From Fredinandcohnia onubensis (lineage in GTDB: Bacteria > Bacillota > Bacilli > Bacillales > Bacillaceae_L), in assembly GCF_031181385.1 (NCBI RefSeq), contig NZ_JAPSKV010000006.1, positions 1-64,000 on the forward strand: a DNA stretch of 64,000 bases. The letters run 5' to 3'. Made by a program: the position numbers and the translations under genes. Under the pieces are notes generated by a model. The model was not told the DNA's origin, searched no databases, and saw only the letters and a program-made list of their open reading frames with translations. Positions 1 to 12,922 of this stretch are shown here, piece by piece. The stretch's first letter is position 1; the number at the start of each line of letters is the position of its first letter.

Positions 1-64
1 TTTTATAAGCTGTTACTACTTCATACTTAAATTGACTCGAATAGAGTTTATTGGGCATAAAAAA

Positions 65-120
65 CTCCCCCTTAGGAAAAACAGATTTTTGTTTTTTTAA
101 TCTGTCTACCTAAGGGGGAG
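65..120. terminator. Two-part inverted repeat, terminator-like
   Basis: Arms CTCCCCCTTAGG (65-76) and CCTAAGGGGGAG (109-120) are perfectly complementary. A second inner pair, ACAGATT/AATCTGT (81-87/99-105), extends the structure. A run of six A lies just left of it, so it would work best as an intrinsic terminator for leftward transcription. It probably separates the glycolytic operon from whatever precedes the window. Confidence 0.55.
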
Positions 121-146
121 CATATCAAAATTAGGCAGTTTAATTA

Positions 147-175
147 TTGCTTTCTTTTAAAAGTACTGGTACTAT
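147..175 (+). promoter_or_regulatory. Candidate SigA promoter for cggR-gapA
   Basis: TTGCTT (147-152) and TACTAT (170-175) are separated by 17 bases. They lie about 235 bases upstream of the cggR start codon, which leaves room for a long leader containing the CggR operator. This is a consensus match only; no transcript start is known. Confidence 0.45.
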
Positions 176-200
176 AGAAAATGTAACACGGCGATATACA

Positions 201-330
201 AACTTTATTCAATACTGAATAAAGTTATGCCTCCGGCGGATGCCACAGATTTTCAAAGGAAATTTTTCGAGCAAGCACGAAAAAATCTGGGCGCAAATAC
301 GCCAAGGTGTATTTGATTTAACGAGTTGTT
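201..330. repeat. Hairpin-rich leader element upstream of cggR
   Basis: A perfect 10-bp inverted repeat (201-210/217-226) is followed by nested partial palindromes. These include CAGATTTT paired with AAAATCTG and an AAATAC/GTATTT pair. The layout, with conserved flanks around a variable hairpin, resembles dispersed intergenic repeats of Bacillus genomes. Membership of a repeat family is inferred and needs a genome-wide search. Confidence 0.35.
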
Positions 331-345
331 TTTTTTTACTGTAAG

Positions 346-381
346 TGGGACATAATATGTCACAGCGGGACGAAAATAGTC
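346..381 (+). promoter_or_regulatory. CggR operator
   Basis: Two tandem half-sites are visible: TGGGAC-N6-TGTC (346-361) and CGGGAC-N6-AGTC (366-381), spaced by four bases. This matches the known Bacillus CggR operator layout of repeated CGGGAC-N6-TGTC. It sits 30 bases before the cggR start and downstream of the candidate promoter. A repressor bound here could block elongation as well as initiation and control cggR and the glycolytic genes behind it. Confidence 0.85.
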
Positions 382-410
382 CCTTATGGTAAAAAAGGGG
401 AAATGAAATT

Positions 411-1430
411 ATGAGTTCGATTATTGAGGTACAACAAAAATTATTACCTGATTTACTAGAGGTTATGCAGAAACGCCATGAGATCCTCAAATACATACGA
501 CTTATGCAGCCGATTGGAAGAAGGAATCTTTCTACAAGTCTTGGTCATAGCGAACGTGTCCTCCGTGGTGAAGTTCAATTTTTAAAAGAACAAAATCTTG
601 TTGACTTTAGTACGGCTGGAATGAGCCTAACAAGTGAGGGTGCTGAACTATTAAAAGACCTTGAGGATGTCATGAAGGAAGTTTTAGGTTTACGGGTTTT
701 AGAATCGAAGCTTAAGGAAAAGTTAAATATAAAAGGTGTGATTGTCGTTTCAGGCGATAGTGACACAACTCCTTGGGTGAAAAAAGAAATGGGAAGAGCT
801 TGCGTTTCAAGAATAAAACAAAGGCTTTCTGGAGAAAATATCGTCGCAGTTACTGGTGGTACAACCCTTGTTGAGGTCGCAGAAATGATGACCCCAGATT
901 CGAAAGGGCGAAGTATTTTATTTGTTCCAGCACGAGGTGGACTAGGAGAACGAGTAGAAAATCAAGCAAATACCATTTGCGCAAAGATGGCCGAAAAAGC
1001 TTCTGGTGATTACCGACTTCTCCATGTACCTGATGTTGTGAGCAATGAAGCGTACCATTCCTTTGTGGCCGAACCATCGATTCGGGATGTCCTGAATTTG
1101 ATTAAATCATCAAGTATGGTTGTTCACGGAATAGGAGACGCTATTACAATGGCTAAGCGGCGTAAAACCGATGAAGAGGACATGAAAAAAATCATTGAAT
1201 CTCATGCAGTCGCAGAGGCTTTTGGGTATTATTTTGACGAAGATGGGAAAGTGGTACATCGGGTTCAAACAATTGGCATCCAGCTAGAAGGTCTGAACGC
1301 AATTCACGATGTGATTGCCGTAGCTGGTGGAGCTTCGAAGGCAACAGCCATTCAAGCATACTTAAAGCAGGCGCCGGAGACACTGTTAATAACAGATGAA
1401 GGTGCAGCGAAAGAGTTAATAAAGGGGTAA
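411..1430 (+). CDS. cggR: Central glycolytic genes regulator CggR
   Basis: SorC-family transcriptional repressor of 339 residues, almost the same length as B. subtilis CggR (340). It carries an N-terminal winged HTH (about residues 20-75, with the recognition region around LSTSLGHSERVLRGEVQFL). A C-terminal sugar-phosphate-binding domain follows, with the conserved VTGGTTLVEVAEMM segment near residue 146. In the family, fructose-1,6-bisphosphate releases the repressor from DNA. The gene is first in the glycolytic cluster, 48 bases before gapA, and has its own operator upstream, so it is probably autoregulated. The start is ATG 411, with AAGGGG about 10 bases ahead. Confidence 0.95.
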   Translation: MSSIIEVQQKLLPDLLEVMQKRHEILKYIRLMQPIGRRNLSTSLGHSERVLRGEVQFLKEQNLVDFSTAGMSLTSEGAELLKDLEDVMKEVLGLRVLESKLKEKLNIKGVIVVSGDSDTTPWVKKEMGRACVSRIKQRLSGENIVAVTGGTTLVEVAEMMTPDSKGRSILFVPARGGLGERVENQANTICAKMAEKASGDYRLLHVPDVVSNEAYHSFVAEPSIRDVLNLIKSSSMVVHGIGDAITMAKRRKTDEEDMKKIIESHAVAEAFGYYFDEDGKVVHRVQTIGIQLEGLNAIHDVIAVAGGASKATAIQAYLKQAPETLLITDEGAAKELIKG

Positions 1431-1478
1431 CCCTTATAATATTTTTATAGGTTTCACATACAAAAGGAGGAAATCAAA

Positions 1479-2486
1479 ATGGCAGTAAAAGTTGGTATTA
1501 ATGGTTTTGGACGTATTGGTCGTAACGTATTACGTGCGGCATTAAAAAATCCAAATGTTGATGTAGTAGCAGTAAACGATTTAACAGATGCAAACATGTT
1601 AGCACATCTATTAAAGTATGATACAGTTCACGGTGTTCTTGATGCAGAAGTATCTGTTAATGGAAACAACCTTGTTGTTAATGGAAAAGAGATCTTAGTT
1701 AAAGCTGAGCGCGACCCAGCACAACTTGGTTGGGGAGACCTTGGAGTTGAAGTAGTTATTGAATCAACTGGTCGTTTCACTAAGCGTGCTGACGCTGCGA
1801 AACACATTGAAGCTGGTGCAAAGAAAGTTATCATTTCTGCTCCTGCAACTGATGAAGATATTACTATCGTTATGGGTGTTAACGAAGATAAATACGATGC
1901 AGCAAGCCATGACGTAATTTCTAATGCTTCTTGTACAACAAACTGTTTAGCTCCATTTGCTAAAGTTCTAAATGAAAACTTTGGAATTAAGCGTGGTATG
2001 ATGACAACTGTTCACTCTTACACAAATGACCAACAAATCCTTGACTTACCACATAAGGACTACCGTCGTGCGCGTGCAGCAGCTGAAAACATCATCCCAA
2101 CTTCAACTGGTGCTGCAAAAGCTGTTTCTCTAGTATTACCTGAATTAAAAGGTAAATTAAATGGTGGAGCAATGCGTGTTCCAACTCCAAACGTGTCTCT
2201 TGTAGACTTAGTAGCTGAGTTAGAAAAAGACGTAACTGTTGAGGAAGTAAATGCTGCATTACGCAAAGCTTCTGAAAATGAATTAAACGGAATTATGGGT
2301 TACAGTGAAGAGCCACTTGTTTCAAGTGACTACAACGGAAATCCAAATTCTTCAACTATCGATGCTCTTTCAACAATGGTTATGGAAGGCAGCATGGTAA
2401 AAGTTATCTCTTGGTATGACAACGAAAGTGGATACTCTCACCGTGTAGTTGACCTTGTAGATTACATCGCATCAAAAGGTCTATAA
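1479..2486 (+). CDS. gapA: Glyceraldehyde-3-phosphate dehydrogenase, glycolytic (NAD-type)
   Basis: Converts glyceraldehyde-3-phosphate to 1,3-bisphosphoglycerate in the cytoplasm. The 335-residue protein starts with the NAD-binding motif GFGRIGR. Its NDLTD segment near residue 33 fits NAD preference, and it carries the catalytic motif [11 protein letters not shown] with the nucleophile at Cys152. Length and sequence match GapA rather than the gluconeogenic GapB. The start is ATG 1479, behind AAAGGAGG. The gene lies directly downstream of cggR and is the expected main target of CggR control. A strong terminator follows, so pgk onward probably also has its own promoter. Confidence 0.97.
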   Translation: MAVKVGINGFGRIGRNVLRAALKNPNVDVVAVNDLTDANMLAHLLKYDTVHGVLDAEVSVNGNNLVVNGKEILVKAERDPAQLGWGDLGVEVVIESTGRFTKRADAAKHIEAGAKKVIISAPATDEDITIVMGVNEDKYDAASHDVISNASCTTNCLAPFAKVLNENFGIKRGMMTTVHSYTNDQQILDLPHKDYRRARAAAENIIPTSTGAAKAVSLVLPELKGKLNGGAMRVPTPNVSLVDLVAELEKDVTVEEVNAALRKASENELNGIMGYSEEPLVSSDYNGNPNSSTIDALSTMVMEGSMVKVISWYDNESGYSHRVVDLVDYIASKGL

Positions 2487-2520
2487 TTTTATTTAGCAGA
2501 AGCACTATAATAGAACTTGT

Positions 2521-2550
2521 GAAGGGAAGGGAATATTCCCTTCCCTTTTT
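2521..2550 (+). terminator. Intrinsic terminator after gapA
   Basis: A GC-containing hairpin (AAGGGAAGGGA paired with TCCCTTCCCTT) is followed by a T run. It separates cggR-gapA from pgk and may be partly read through, which would give gapA higher expression than the genes behind it. Confidence 0.8.
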
Positions 2551-2642
2551 GATGTCTATATGAGATGCTAATTACCGCTAGGATACTTTGTGCTTAGAGC
2601 ACATGTTTTTTACCAACAATACATAGAATGGAGGCCTTCCCT

Positions 2643-3827
2643 GTGAATAAGAAGTCAGTTAGAGATATTGATGTGAAAGGCAAGCGAGTTTTTTGTCGAG
2701 TTGATTTTAACGTTCCAATGCAAGATGGTCAGGTAACTGATGAAACTCGTATTCGTGCAGCATTGCCAACAATCGAGCACCTTCGTAAAGAAGGGGCAAA
2801 GGTCATTTTAGCGAGTCACTTTGGTCGTCCAAAAGGCAAAGCGGTTGATGAGCTTCGTTTAGACCCAGTTGCTAAGCGTTTAGGCGAACACCTTGGTATC
2901 GAAGTTCGCAAAACAAATGAAGCATACGGTCCAGAGGTTGAACAAACCATCTCAGAGATGAACGAAGGCGATGTTCTTTTACTTGAAAACGTTCGTTTCT
3001 ATCCTGGTGAAGAAAAGAATGATCCAGAGCTAGCAAAACAATTTGCAGCACTTGCTGATGTTTACGTAAACGACGCATTCGGTGCAGCTCACCGTGCGCA
3101 TGCTTCTACAGCTGGTATCGCTGAACACCTACCAGCAGTAGCAGGTTTCTTAATGGAAAAAGAAATCGAAGTATTAGGTAAAGCACTTTCTAACCCAGAG
3201 CGTCCTTTCACTGCGATTATTGGTGGAGCGAAAGTTAAGGACAAAATCGGTGTCATCGAAAACCTCTTGGAAAAAGTAGATAACTTAATCATTGGTGGAG
3301 GACTTGCTTACACATTCGTAAAAGCTCAAGGTCACGAAATCGGTAAATCCCTTTTAGAGGAAGATAAGATTGATCTTGCTACCCAATTCATGAACAAAGC
3401 AAAAGAAAAAGGCGTTAATTTCTATATGCCTGTTGATGTAAAAGTTGCAGATGATTTCTCAAATGATGCGAACACTAAGATTGTTCCAATTGAAGAGATT
3501 CCTAGCGATTGGGAAGCACTTGACATTGGGCCAAAAACAGCTGAATTATATAGAGATGTTATTTTAAACTCTAAACTTGTTATTTGGAACGGACCAATGG
3601 GTGTATTCGAATTAGATGCATTCGCTAACGGAACAAAAGCCGTGGGTCAAGCACTAGCTGATGCTACTGATACTTACTCAATTATCGGTGGCGGTGACTC
3701 TGCAGCAGCAGTTGAGAAATTCGGCCTAGCTGATAAAATGAGCCACATTTCTACTGGTGGTGGAGCATCACTAGAATTCATGGAAGGTAAAGAGCTTCCA
3801 GGAGTCGTATTACTTAACGATAAATAA
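2643..3827 (+). CDS. pgk: Phosphoglycerate kinase
   Basis: Transfers the acyl phosphate of 1,3-bisphosphoglycerate to ADP. I chose the GTG at 2643, because GGAGG (2630-2634) lies eight bases ahead and the resulting 394-residue protein begins [15 protein letters not shown], the same length and start as B. subtilis Pgk. An ATG at 2628 in the same frame overlaps the ribosome binding site and is unlikely to be used. Typical motifs are [11 protein letters not shown] near residue 20, [10 protein letters not shown] near residue 60 and the C-terminal nucleotide segment [10 protein letters not shown]. It is the first gene after the gapA terminator. Confidence 0.97.
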   Translation: MNKKSVRDIDVKGKRVFCRVDFNVPMQDGQVTDETRIRAALPTIEHLRKEGAKVILASHFGRPKGKAVDELRLDPVAKRLGEHLGIEVRKTNEAYGPEVEQTISEMNEGDVLLLENVRFYPGEEKNDPELAKQFAALADVYVNDAFGAAHRAHASTAGIAEHLPAVAGFLMEKEIEVLGKALSNPERPFTAIIGGAKVKDKIGVIENLLEKVDNLIIGGGLAYTFVKAQGHEIGKSLLEEDKIDLATQFMNKAKEKGVNFYMPVDVKVADDFSNDANTKIVPIEEIPSDWEALDIGPKTAELYRDVILNSKLVIWNGPMGVFELDAFANGTKAVGQALADATDTYSIIGGGDSAAAVEKFGLADKMSHISTGGGASLEFMEGKELPGVVLLNDK

Positions 3828-3844
3828 AAAATGAGTGCAACTAG

Positions 3845-4755
<911 letters not shown>

Positions 4756-4756
<1 letters not shown>

Positions 4757-6291
4757 TGACTAAATCTCCAGTTGCACTAATTATTTTAGATGGTTTTGCT
4801 TTTCGCGATGAAGTAAAAGGAAACGCAGTTGCTCAAGCAAACAAACCTAATTTTGATCGCTTTTGGAACCAATATCCACACGCTACTTTACAGGCAAGTG
4901 GCGAGGCTGTTGGTTTACCAGAAGGACAAATGGGAAATTCAGAGGTAGGGCACTTAAATATCGGTGCTGGCCGGGTAGTTTACCAAAGCTTAACTCGTGT
5001 AAATGTTGCGATTCGCGATCATGAATTCGAGCAAAACGAAACATTCCTTGATGCGATGAAACATGTAAAGGAAAATGGAACTGCACTCCACCTATTCGGT
5101 TTATTATCAGATGGTGGTGTACATAGTCACATTGATCATCTATTTGCATTGTTACGACTTACTGCATCAGAAGGCATTGAAAAAGTATATATTCATGGCT
5201 TTTTAGATGGAAGAGACGTCGGTCCTCAAACCGCGAAAGTCTATCTAGAACAGCTAGATGAAAAAATAAAAGAATACGGTGTTGGTGAAATCGCAACCTT
5301 GTCTGGCCGTTATTATTCAATGGACCGTGACAAACGTTGGGAGCGCGTTGAAAAATCATACCGTTCAATGGTTTACGGTGAAGGTCCTACATATAAAAAT
5401 GCATTTGAACTTGTCGATGATTCCTATGCAAATGGCATTTATGATGAATTCGTTCTACCATCTGTGCTTGTAAAAGAAGATGGTTCACCTGTTGCAACGA
5501 TTCAAGACAACGATGCTGTGATCTTTTATAATTTTAGACCAGACCGTGCCATCCAAATTTCAAATACGTTTACAAATGAAGACTTCCGTTCATTTGATCG
5601 TGGACCAAAGCATCCAAACAAGCTATTCTTTGTGTGCTTAACTCACTTCAGTGAAAGTGTAGATGGATACGTAGCATTCAAGCCAACGAATCTCGATAAC
5701 ACTTTAGGCGAAGTACTTTCACAAAATGGTTTAAAACAGCTTCGCATTGCGGAAACTGAAAAATATCCTCACGTTACCTTCTTTATGAGTGGTGGACGTG
5801 AAAAGGAATTCCCAGGTGAAACTCGTCTTTTAATTAACTCACCAAAAGTGGCAACCTATGACCTTAAGCCAGAAATGAGTGCTTATGAGGTGAGAGATGC
5901 ACTTTTACAAGAAATTGCAGATGATAAGCATGACGCAATTATCTTAAACTTTGCAAACCCAGATATGGTTGGTCACTCAGGCTTACTTGAGCCGACAATT
6001 AAAGCGATTGAAGTAGTGGATGAGTGCTTAGGAGAAGTGGTTGATGCCATTCTTGCAAAAGGTGGAGCAGCCATCATCACAGCTGATCATGGTAACTCTG
6101 ATGAGGTTGTTACTCTTGAAGGCAATCCAATGACTGCACATACTACGAATCCAGTACCTGTGATCGTAACAAAAGAAGGTTTAGCATTACGAGAAGACGG
6201 AATCCTAGGAGATTTAGCACCTACCATGCTTGACCTACTAGGTATTCAAAAATCAGCTGAAATGACTGGAAACAGTTTACTTAAGAAATAA
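4756..6291 (+). CDS. gpmI: 2,3-bisphosphoglycerate-independent phosphoglycerate mutase
   Basis: Interconverts 3- and 2-phosphoglycerate through a phosphoserine intermediate and needs manganese. At 511 residues it matches the alkaline-phosphatase-superfamily GpmI of Bacillus. It starts with the metal motif [11 protein letters not shown] and carries the catalytic serine in [15 protein letters not shown] near residue 62. Late metal ligands lie in [11 protein letters not shown] and TADHGNSDE. The start ATG overlaps the tpiA stop, and the ribosome binding site GGAGG is inside tpiA, so the two genes are translationally coupled. Confidence 0.97.
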
Positions 6292-6333
6292 ACATACTTG
6301 TTTTAAAGAACGACCTAATAAACTATTTTTTAA

Positions 6334-7647
<1,314 letters not shown>

Positions 7648-7661
7648 TCTTACAAAAGGAA

Positions 7662-7690
7662 AACGACAAGCGCGAGCTTGTCGTTTTTTT
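7662..7690 (+). terminator. Intrinsic terminator after eno
   Basis: AACGACAAGC (7662-7671) pairs perfectly with GCTTGTCGTT (7676-7685) across a GCGA tetraloop and is followed by seven T. This ends the glycolytic transcript. Confidence 0.9.
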
Positions 7691-7707
7691 GCTGAATTGC
7701 GGTTTCG

Positions 7708-7971
7708 CGGTTAAACACACAAACCCGAGAGCGTAAAGAGGTATGGATTATCCTGGATATTTCCAGATTCGTACCCGCAAAGACCATAAAGAGGACCGAT
7801 GTTTCCTAGAACTTTCCAGATTCGTACCCGCAAAGACCATAAAGAGGACCGATGTTTCCTAGAACTTTCCAGATTCGTGCCCGCAAAGACCATAAAGAGG
7901 ACCGGTGTTTCCTAGAAGCTTCCAAATTCACACTCGTAAAGTGCGAAAAAAGGTATGAAGTCTCCTAAAAT
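7708..7971. repeat. 53-bp tandem repeat array downstream of eno
   Basis: A 53-base unit recurs with exact period. The TTCCA anchor falls at 7761, 7814, 7867 and 7920. Three units are nearly identical and share CGCAAAGACCATAAAGAGG. Degenerate copies flank them on both sides, giving about five units in all. There are no unique spacers, so this is not a CRISPR array, and no open frame is convincing. No function is evident. Confidence 0.85.
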
Positions 7972-8001
7972 AAGTAAAGATGAGTGTAGCACCAATTCTA
8001 A

Positions 8002-8121
8002 CTACTTTTCTTTCTTCGGCTGCTGCTTCTTTTGCTTATCTTGCTGTGTATTTTCACCTAAATAATTTGCTTTGTGTTTTTTCTGTTCTTTTACCATTGC
8101 ATCAAAATCCCAATTGATCAT
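8002..8121 (-). CDS. Small basic protein of 39 residues, function unknown
   Basis: A short reverse-strand frame begins MINWDFDAMVKEQKKHKANY and ends in a lysine/glutamine-rich tail (QQDKQKKQQPKKEK). AAGGG lies about 11 bases ahead of the start. The amphipathic, charged composition and compositional bias look like a genuine small protein rather than random frame noise, but I do not recognise a family. It would be transcribed toward the tandem repeats, opposite to secG. Conservation across related genomes would settle whether it is real. Confidence 0.45.
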   Translation of the reverse strand: MINWDFDAMVKEQKKHKANYLGENTQQDKQKKQQPKKEK

Positions 8122-8337
8122 TCATCTCATTCCCTTCAAAGTAGTCAACCTTAATATGGACGTTAACAGCCCAAATCATGAAGTGAATCCTTGGAAAAAA
8201 ACACGACGGATCCTAATACCAGATGTTGGGTTTGTAAAAAATGTAAAGTCAGAAAATGCAGTATTGTCCACTTTGTATTTTTATGGTACATTTATACTAA
8301 CGTCATATGCGTTCTCGTTCAGGAGGTGTAGTTTTAT

Positions 8338-8574
8338 ATGTTGCATGGAGTTCTTGTTACATTATTAATAATCGTATGTATCGCGTTGATCGTAGTGGTC
8401 TTATTACAATCCGGTAAAAGCGCTGGTCTATCTGGAGCTATCTCTGGTGGTGCCGAGCAATTATTTGGAAAGCAAAAGGCTCGTGGACTTGACGCAGTTT
8501 TACACCGAGTTACAATTGTCCTAGCGGTATTATTCTTTGTTCTTACAATTGCAGTATCATACTTTGAACTATAA
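8338..8574 (+). CDS. secG: Protein translocase subunit SecG
   Basis: Membrane subunit of the SecYEG preprotein channel, 78 residues against 76 in B. subtilis. Two transmembrane helices are visible (about residues 4-24 and 54-75). They flank the conserved cytoplasmic loop [29 protein letters not shown]. The start is ATG 8338, behind CAGGAGGTG. It stands before est and rnr in the order usual for Bacillus (secG-est-rnr-smpB-ssrA), with its own terminator. Confidence 0.95.
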   Translation: MLHGVLVTLLIIVCIALIVVVLLQSGKSAGLSGAISGGAEQLFGKQKARGLDAVLHRVTIVLAVLFFVLTIAVSYFEL

Positions 8575-8589
8575 AACTATTCAAAAGCA

Positions 8590-8618
8590 GGTTAGACAGG
8601 AGATGTCTAGCCTTTTTT
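8590..8618 (+). terminator. Intrinsic terminator after secG
   Basis: GGTTAGACA pairs with TGTCTAGCC (one G-U pair) over a five-base loop and is followed by six T. Confidence 0.8.
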
Positions 8619-8713
8619 ATTGCGCATAAAAAGGTATTTCAGGTACGATAGTAGAATACCGAAAAAACGCATAAGATAAACATACTAGATGTCATCAAAA
8701 GGAGCTATACATA

Positions 8714-9454
8714 ATGAAAATCAAATTACCTCAACCTTTCCTATTTGAAGGTGGAGAAAAGGCTGTTTTATTACTACATGGTTTTACCGGGAACTCTGCC
8801 GATGTTCGGATGCTTGGCCGCTTCCTTGAGAATAGAGGCTATACCTGTCATGCACCAATCTACAAAGGACATGGTGTACCACCAGAAGAATTAGTCTATA
8901 CCGGTCCCGAGGATTGGTGGAAAGACGTCATGGATGGCTACCAGCTTTTAAAAGACAAAGGCTACGAAAATATTGCAGTCGCAGGATTGTCACTTGGTGG
9001 GGTATTTTCGCTTAAATTGGGTTACACTGTACCTATAAAAGGGATAGTGACGATGTGTGCGCCAATGTATCTAAAAAGCGAAGAGGTCATGTATGAGGGT
9101 GTTGTAGAGTATGCACGGGAATACAAGCGATTTGAAGGGAAATCACCTGAACAAATCGAGCAGGAAATTGAAGCATTCAAGAAGACACCAATGAATACAT
9201 TAAAAGCATTGCAAAACCTAATCGCAGAGGTTCGGGATAATGTCGATATGATTTATTCTCCGACATTTGTTGCACAGGCTCGTCATGACAAAATGATAAA
9301 TCCTGATAGTGCGAATATTATATATGAAGCAGTTGAAAATGATTTTAAAAAGATTAAATGGTACGAAGAATCAGGACATGTCATTACCCTAGACAAAGAA
9401 CGTGACCAGCTGCATGAGGATGTGTATGCATTTTTAGAGCAGTTAGATTGGTAA
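8714..9454 (+). CDS. est: Carboxylesterase (Est30/YvaK type)
   Basis: Alpha/beta-hydrolase of 246 residues, cytoplasmic, hydrolysing short-chain carboxylic esters in characterised homologues such as Geobacillus Est30. The catalytic triad is visible: the nucleophile in GLSLGG at Ser93, the acid in ARHDKMI at Asp192 and the base in ESGHVIT at His222. The oxyanion segment is LLHGFTGNS near residue 20. The physiological substrate is unknown. AAAGGAG precedes ATG 8714. The gene ends 17 bases before rnr, so the two are probably co-transcribed. Confidence 0.9.
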   Translation: MKIKLPQPFLFEGGEKAVLLLHGFTGNSADVRMLGRFLENRGYTCHAPIYKGHGVPPEELVYTGPEDWWKDVMDGYQLLKDKGYENIAVAGLSLGGVFSLKLGYTVPIKGIVTMCAPMYLKSEEVMYEGVVEYAREYKRFEGKSPEQIEQEIEAFKKTPMNTLKALQNLIAEVRDNVDMIYSPTFVAQARHDKMINPDSANIIYEAVENDFKKIKWYEESGHVITLDKERDQLHEDVYAFLEQLDW

Positions 9455-9471
9455 CGGGAGGGAAAGAAAAA

Positions 9472-11814
9472 ATGGAACAAGATATCCAAAAACATATCAA
9501 TCAATTATTGGACTTTATGAAGGAAGAAGCCTACAAGCCCTTAACCGTGCAGGAACTTGAGGAAGCTTTCGGAATCACAGGTTCAGAGGATTTTAAGGAT
9601 TTTGTCAAAGCCCTTGTGGTAATGGAAGAACAAGGCTTAGTCGTTCGAACTCGTAGTAATCGCTACGGTCTTCCGGAAAAAATGAACCTTGTCCGCGGAA
9701 AGCTCACTGGGCATGCCAAAGGTTTTGCGTTTGTGATGCCGGAAGACAAGACAATGGATGATGTGTTTATTCCACCAAATGAATTAAAAAATGCAATGCA
9801 TGGAGATACCGTGCTTGTTCGAATAAGCACTGAGTCTTCTGGTCAACGCAAAGAAGGCACCGTTGTTCGGATTATTGAACGCGGCGTGAAAACCATTGTA
9901 GGTACATATACCGAAAGTAAAAGCTTTGGATTCGTTATTCCTGATGATAAAAAGATTGCTAATGACATCTTCATTCCAAAGCAGGCATCAAATGGTGCAA
10001 TTGAGGGACATAAGGTTGTCGTTAAGCTAGTGACTTACCCTGAGGGGAGAATGAGTGCGGAAGGAGAAGTTATTGAAATTCTAGGTCATAAAAATGATCC
10101 TGGAATCGATATACTTTCTGTTATCCATAAGCATGGCCTTCCACAGGAATTTCCAAGGGATGTACTAGATCAGGCAAACAATACACCAGATACAATCGAT
10201 CCAAAAGATCTCGAAGATCGACGCGATTTACGTAATGAAGTCATTGTTACTATTGATGGTGCTGATGCTAAGGACTTGGATGACGCGGTAACCGTTACAA
10301 AGCTTGATAATGGCAATTACAAGCTAGGTGTCCATATTGCTGACGTTACTCATTATGTAACAGAAGGATCACCTATTGATAAAGAAGCGAGTGACCGTGG
10401 AACAAGTATTTATCTAGTCGATCGCGTTATTCCAATGATTCCGCATCGTTTATCCAATGGGATTTGTTCATTAAATCCAAAGGTAGACCGTCTAACACTT
10501 TCCTGTGAAATGGAAGTTGATCAAAACGGTGCTGTTGTTAAACATGACATTTTTCAAAGTGTTATAAAAACAACAGAACGAATGACGTATTCCGATGTGA
10601 ATAGTATCCTTTCTGATAAAGATGAGGAACTAAGAACACGTTACGAGCCACTAGTGCCAATGTTTGAAGATATGGAGCAACTTGCTGCAATCCTTCGTGA
10701 AAAACGAATGAAACGTGGCGCAATTGATTTTGATTTTAAAGAAGCAAAAGTTCTTGTGAATGAAGAAGGCGCACCATATGATGTCGTCTTACGCGAGCGC
10801 TCCGTTGGTGAACGATTAATCGAAGAGTTCATGTTACTTGCAAACGAAACGGTTGCCGAGCATTTCCATTGGATGAATGTGCCGTTTATTTACCGAATTC
10901 ACGAGGATCCAAATGAAGAGAAGTTAAGACGTTTCTTAGAATTCATCACAAACTTTGGCTATCTTGTAAGAGGTGCTGGAAATTCAATTCATCCTCGTGC
11001 ATTGCAGGAAGTAATTGAAGCCGTTCAGGGTAAGCCAGAGGAAATGGTTGTTTCAACCGTCATGTTACGTTCAATGAAGCAAGCAAAATACGATCCAGAA
11101 AGTGTAGGACACTTTGGATTATCTACTGAATTTTATACACATTTCACGTCACCAATTCGACGTTATCCAGACTTAATTGTTCATCGATTAATCCGAACTT
11201 ATTTAATCCAAGGTAAGCTAGACAATGCGACTCAAGATAAATGGAAGGAAAAACTTCCGGAAATCGCTGAGCATTCCTCCAATATGGAACGTCGTGCGGT
11301 AGAAGCCGAGCGCGAAACGGATAGCATGAAAAAAGCAGAGTACATGATGGATAAAATTGGTGAAGAATACGATGGCATCATTAGCTCTGTTACTAACTTT
11401 GGAATGTTTGTTGAGCTACCGAATACAATTGAAGGACTTGTTCACGTTAGTTATTTAACAGATGACTATTACCGTTATGACGAGAGAAGTTACGCGATGA
11501 TTGGAGAACGGACCGGGAATGTATTCCGCATAGGTGATGAAATTACGGTTCGTGTTATCAACGTAAATAAGGATGAGCGCTCTGTAGACTTTGAGGTTGT
11601 CGGTATGAAGGGAAGCCGTCGCAAGCTTTCAAAAGAACAACCGAAAATCATTAAGTCCGAAAAAAGAAATAGCCGTCGTAAGCCAGGTGAAGATGACAAG
11701 AAGCGCAGTAGCGAAAAAGACGGTGAATGGTCAACGCGCAAACCGCGTAAGAAAAAAAAGAATTTTGACAATGTACCCCCGCAGAAAAGCAAGAAACGCA
11801 AGAAGAGAAGATAA
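9472..11814 (+). CDS. rnr: Ribonuclease R
   Basis: Processive 3'-5' exoribonuclease that degrades structured RNA and works with SmpB-tmRNA in mRNA turnover. I use ATG 9472, behind GGGAGGGAAAG. A TTG further upstream overlaps est and is less likely. The 780 residues include an N-terminal winged HTH (about 1-65) and two cold-shock domains (about 70-220). The RNB catalytic domain (about 250-580) has the magnesium-binding [12 protein letters not shown] motif. An S1 domain (about 625-705, starting near [18 protein letters not shown]) and a strongly basic C-terminal tail follow. Length and order match Bacillus Rnr. Confidence 0.96.
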   Translation: MEQDIQKHINQLLDFMKEEAYKPLTVQELEEAFGITGSEDFKDFVKALVVMEEQGLVVRTRSNRYGLPEKMNLVRGKLTGHAKGFAFVMPEDKTMDDVFIPPNELKNAMHGDTVLVRISTESSGQRKEGTVVRIIERGVKTIVGTYTESKSFGFVIPDDKKIANDIFIPKQASNGAIEGHKVVVKLVTYPEGRMSAEGEVIEILGHKNDPGIDILSVIHKHGLPQEFPRDVLDQANNTPDTIDPKDLEDRRDLRNEVIVTIDGADAKDLDDAVTVTKLDNGNYKLGVHIADVTHYVTEGSPIDKEASDRGTSIYLVDRVIPMIPHRLSNGICSLNPKVDRLTLSCEMEVDQNGAVVKHDIFQSVIKTTERMTYSDVNSILSDKDEELRTRYEPLVPMFEDMEQLAAILREKRMKRGAIDFDFKEAKVLVNEEGAPYDVVLRERSVGERLIEEFMLLANETVAEHFHWMNVPFIYRIHEDPNEEKLRRFLEFITNFGYLVRGAGNSIHPRALQEVIEAVQGKPEEMVVSTVMLRSMKQAKYDPESVGHFGLSTEFYTHFTSPIRRYPDLIVHRLIRTYLIQGKLDNATQDKWKEKLPEIAEHSSNMERRAVEAERETDSMKKAEYMMDKIGEEYDGIISSVTNFGMFVELPNTIEGLVHVSYLTDDYYRYDERSYAMIGERTGNVFRIGDEITVRVINVNKDERSVDFEVVGMKGSRRKLSKEQPKIIKSEKRNSRRKPGEDDKKRSSEKDGEWSTRKPRKKKKNFDNVPPQKSKKRKKRR

Positions 11815-11820
11815 CCTAGA

Positions 11821-11849
11821 GTACTCCACAAGTGTGGAGTGCTTTTTTT
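11821..11849 (+). terminator. Intrinsic terminator after rnr
   Basis: GTACTCCACA pairs with TGTGGAGTGC (one G-U pair), followed by seven T. Its presence means smpB is not simply read through from rnr here, unlike in the compact Bacillus arrangement. Confidence 0.8.
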
Positions 11850-11923
11850 ATGCTGTGCTTCAGAATAGTTAATTTTATGGAACATATACTAAAGGTTGTT
11901 ATTTGAATGACTGGGAGGATTAA

Positions 11924-12901
<978 letters not shown>

Positions 12902-12922
12902 TCCGTTAGCGGGTGAATTTAT

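Noticed and set aside
2628-2642. Upstream ATG as pgk start
   Set aside because: It overlaps the GGAGG ribosome binding site. The GTG at 2643 gives the family-standard length and N-terminus.
7708-7971. Possible CRISPR array downstream of eno
   Set aside because: The repeats abut with an exact 53-bp period and no unique spacers. No cas genes are in the window.
8072-8368. 98-residue frame overlapping the secG start
   Set aside because: It runs through the secG promoter and ribosome binding region. The composition is not protein-like, and secG in another frame is unambiguous.
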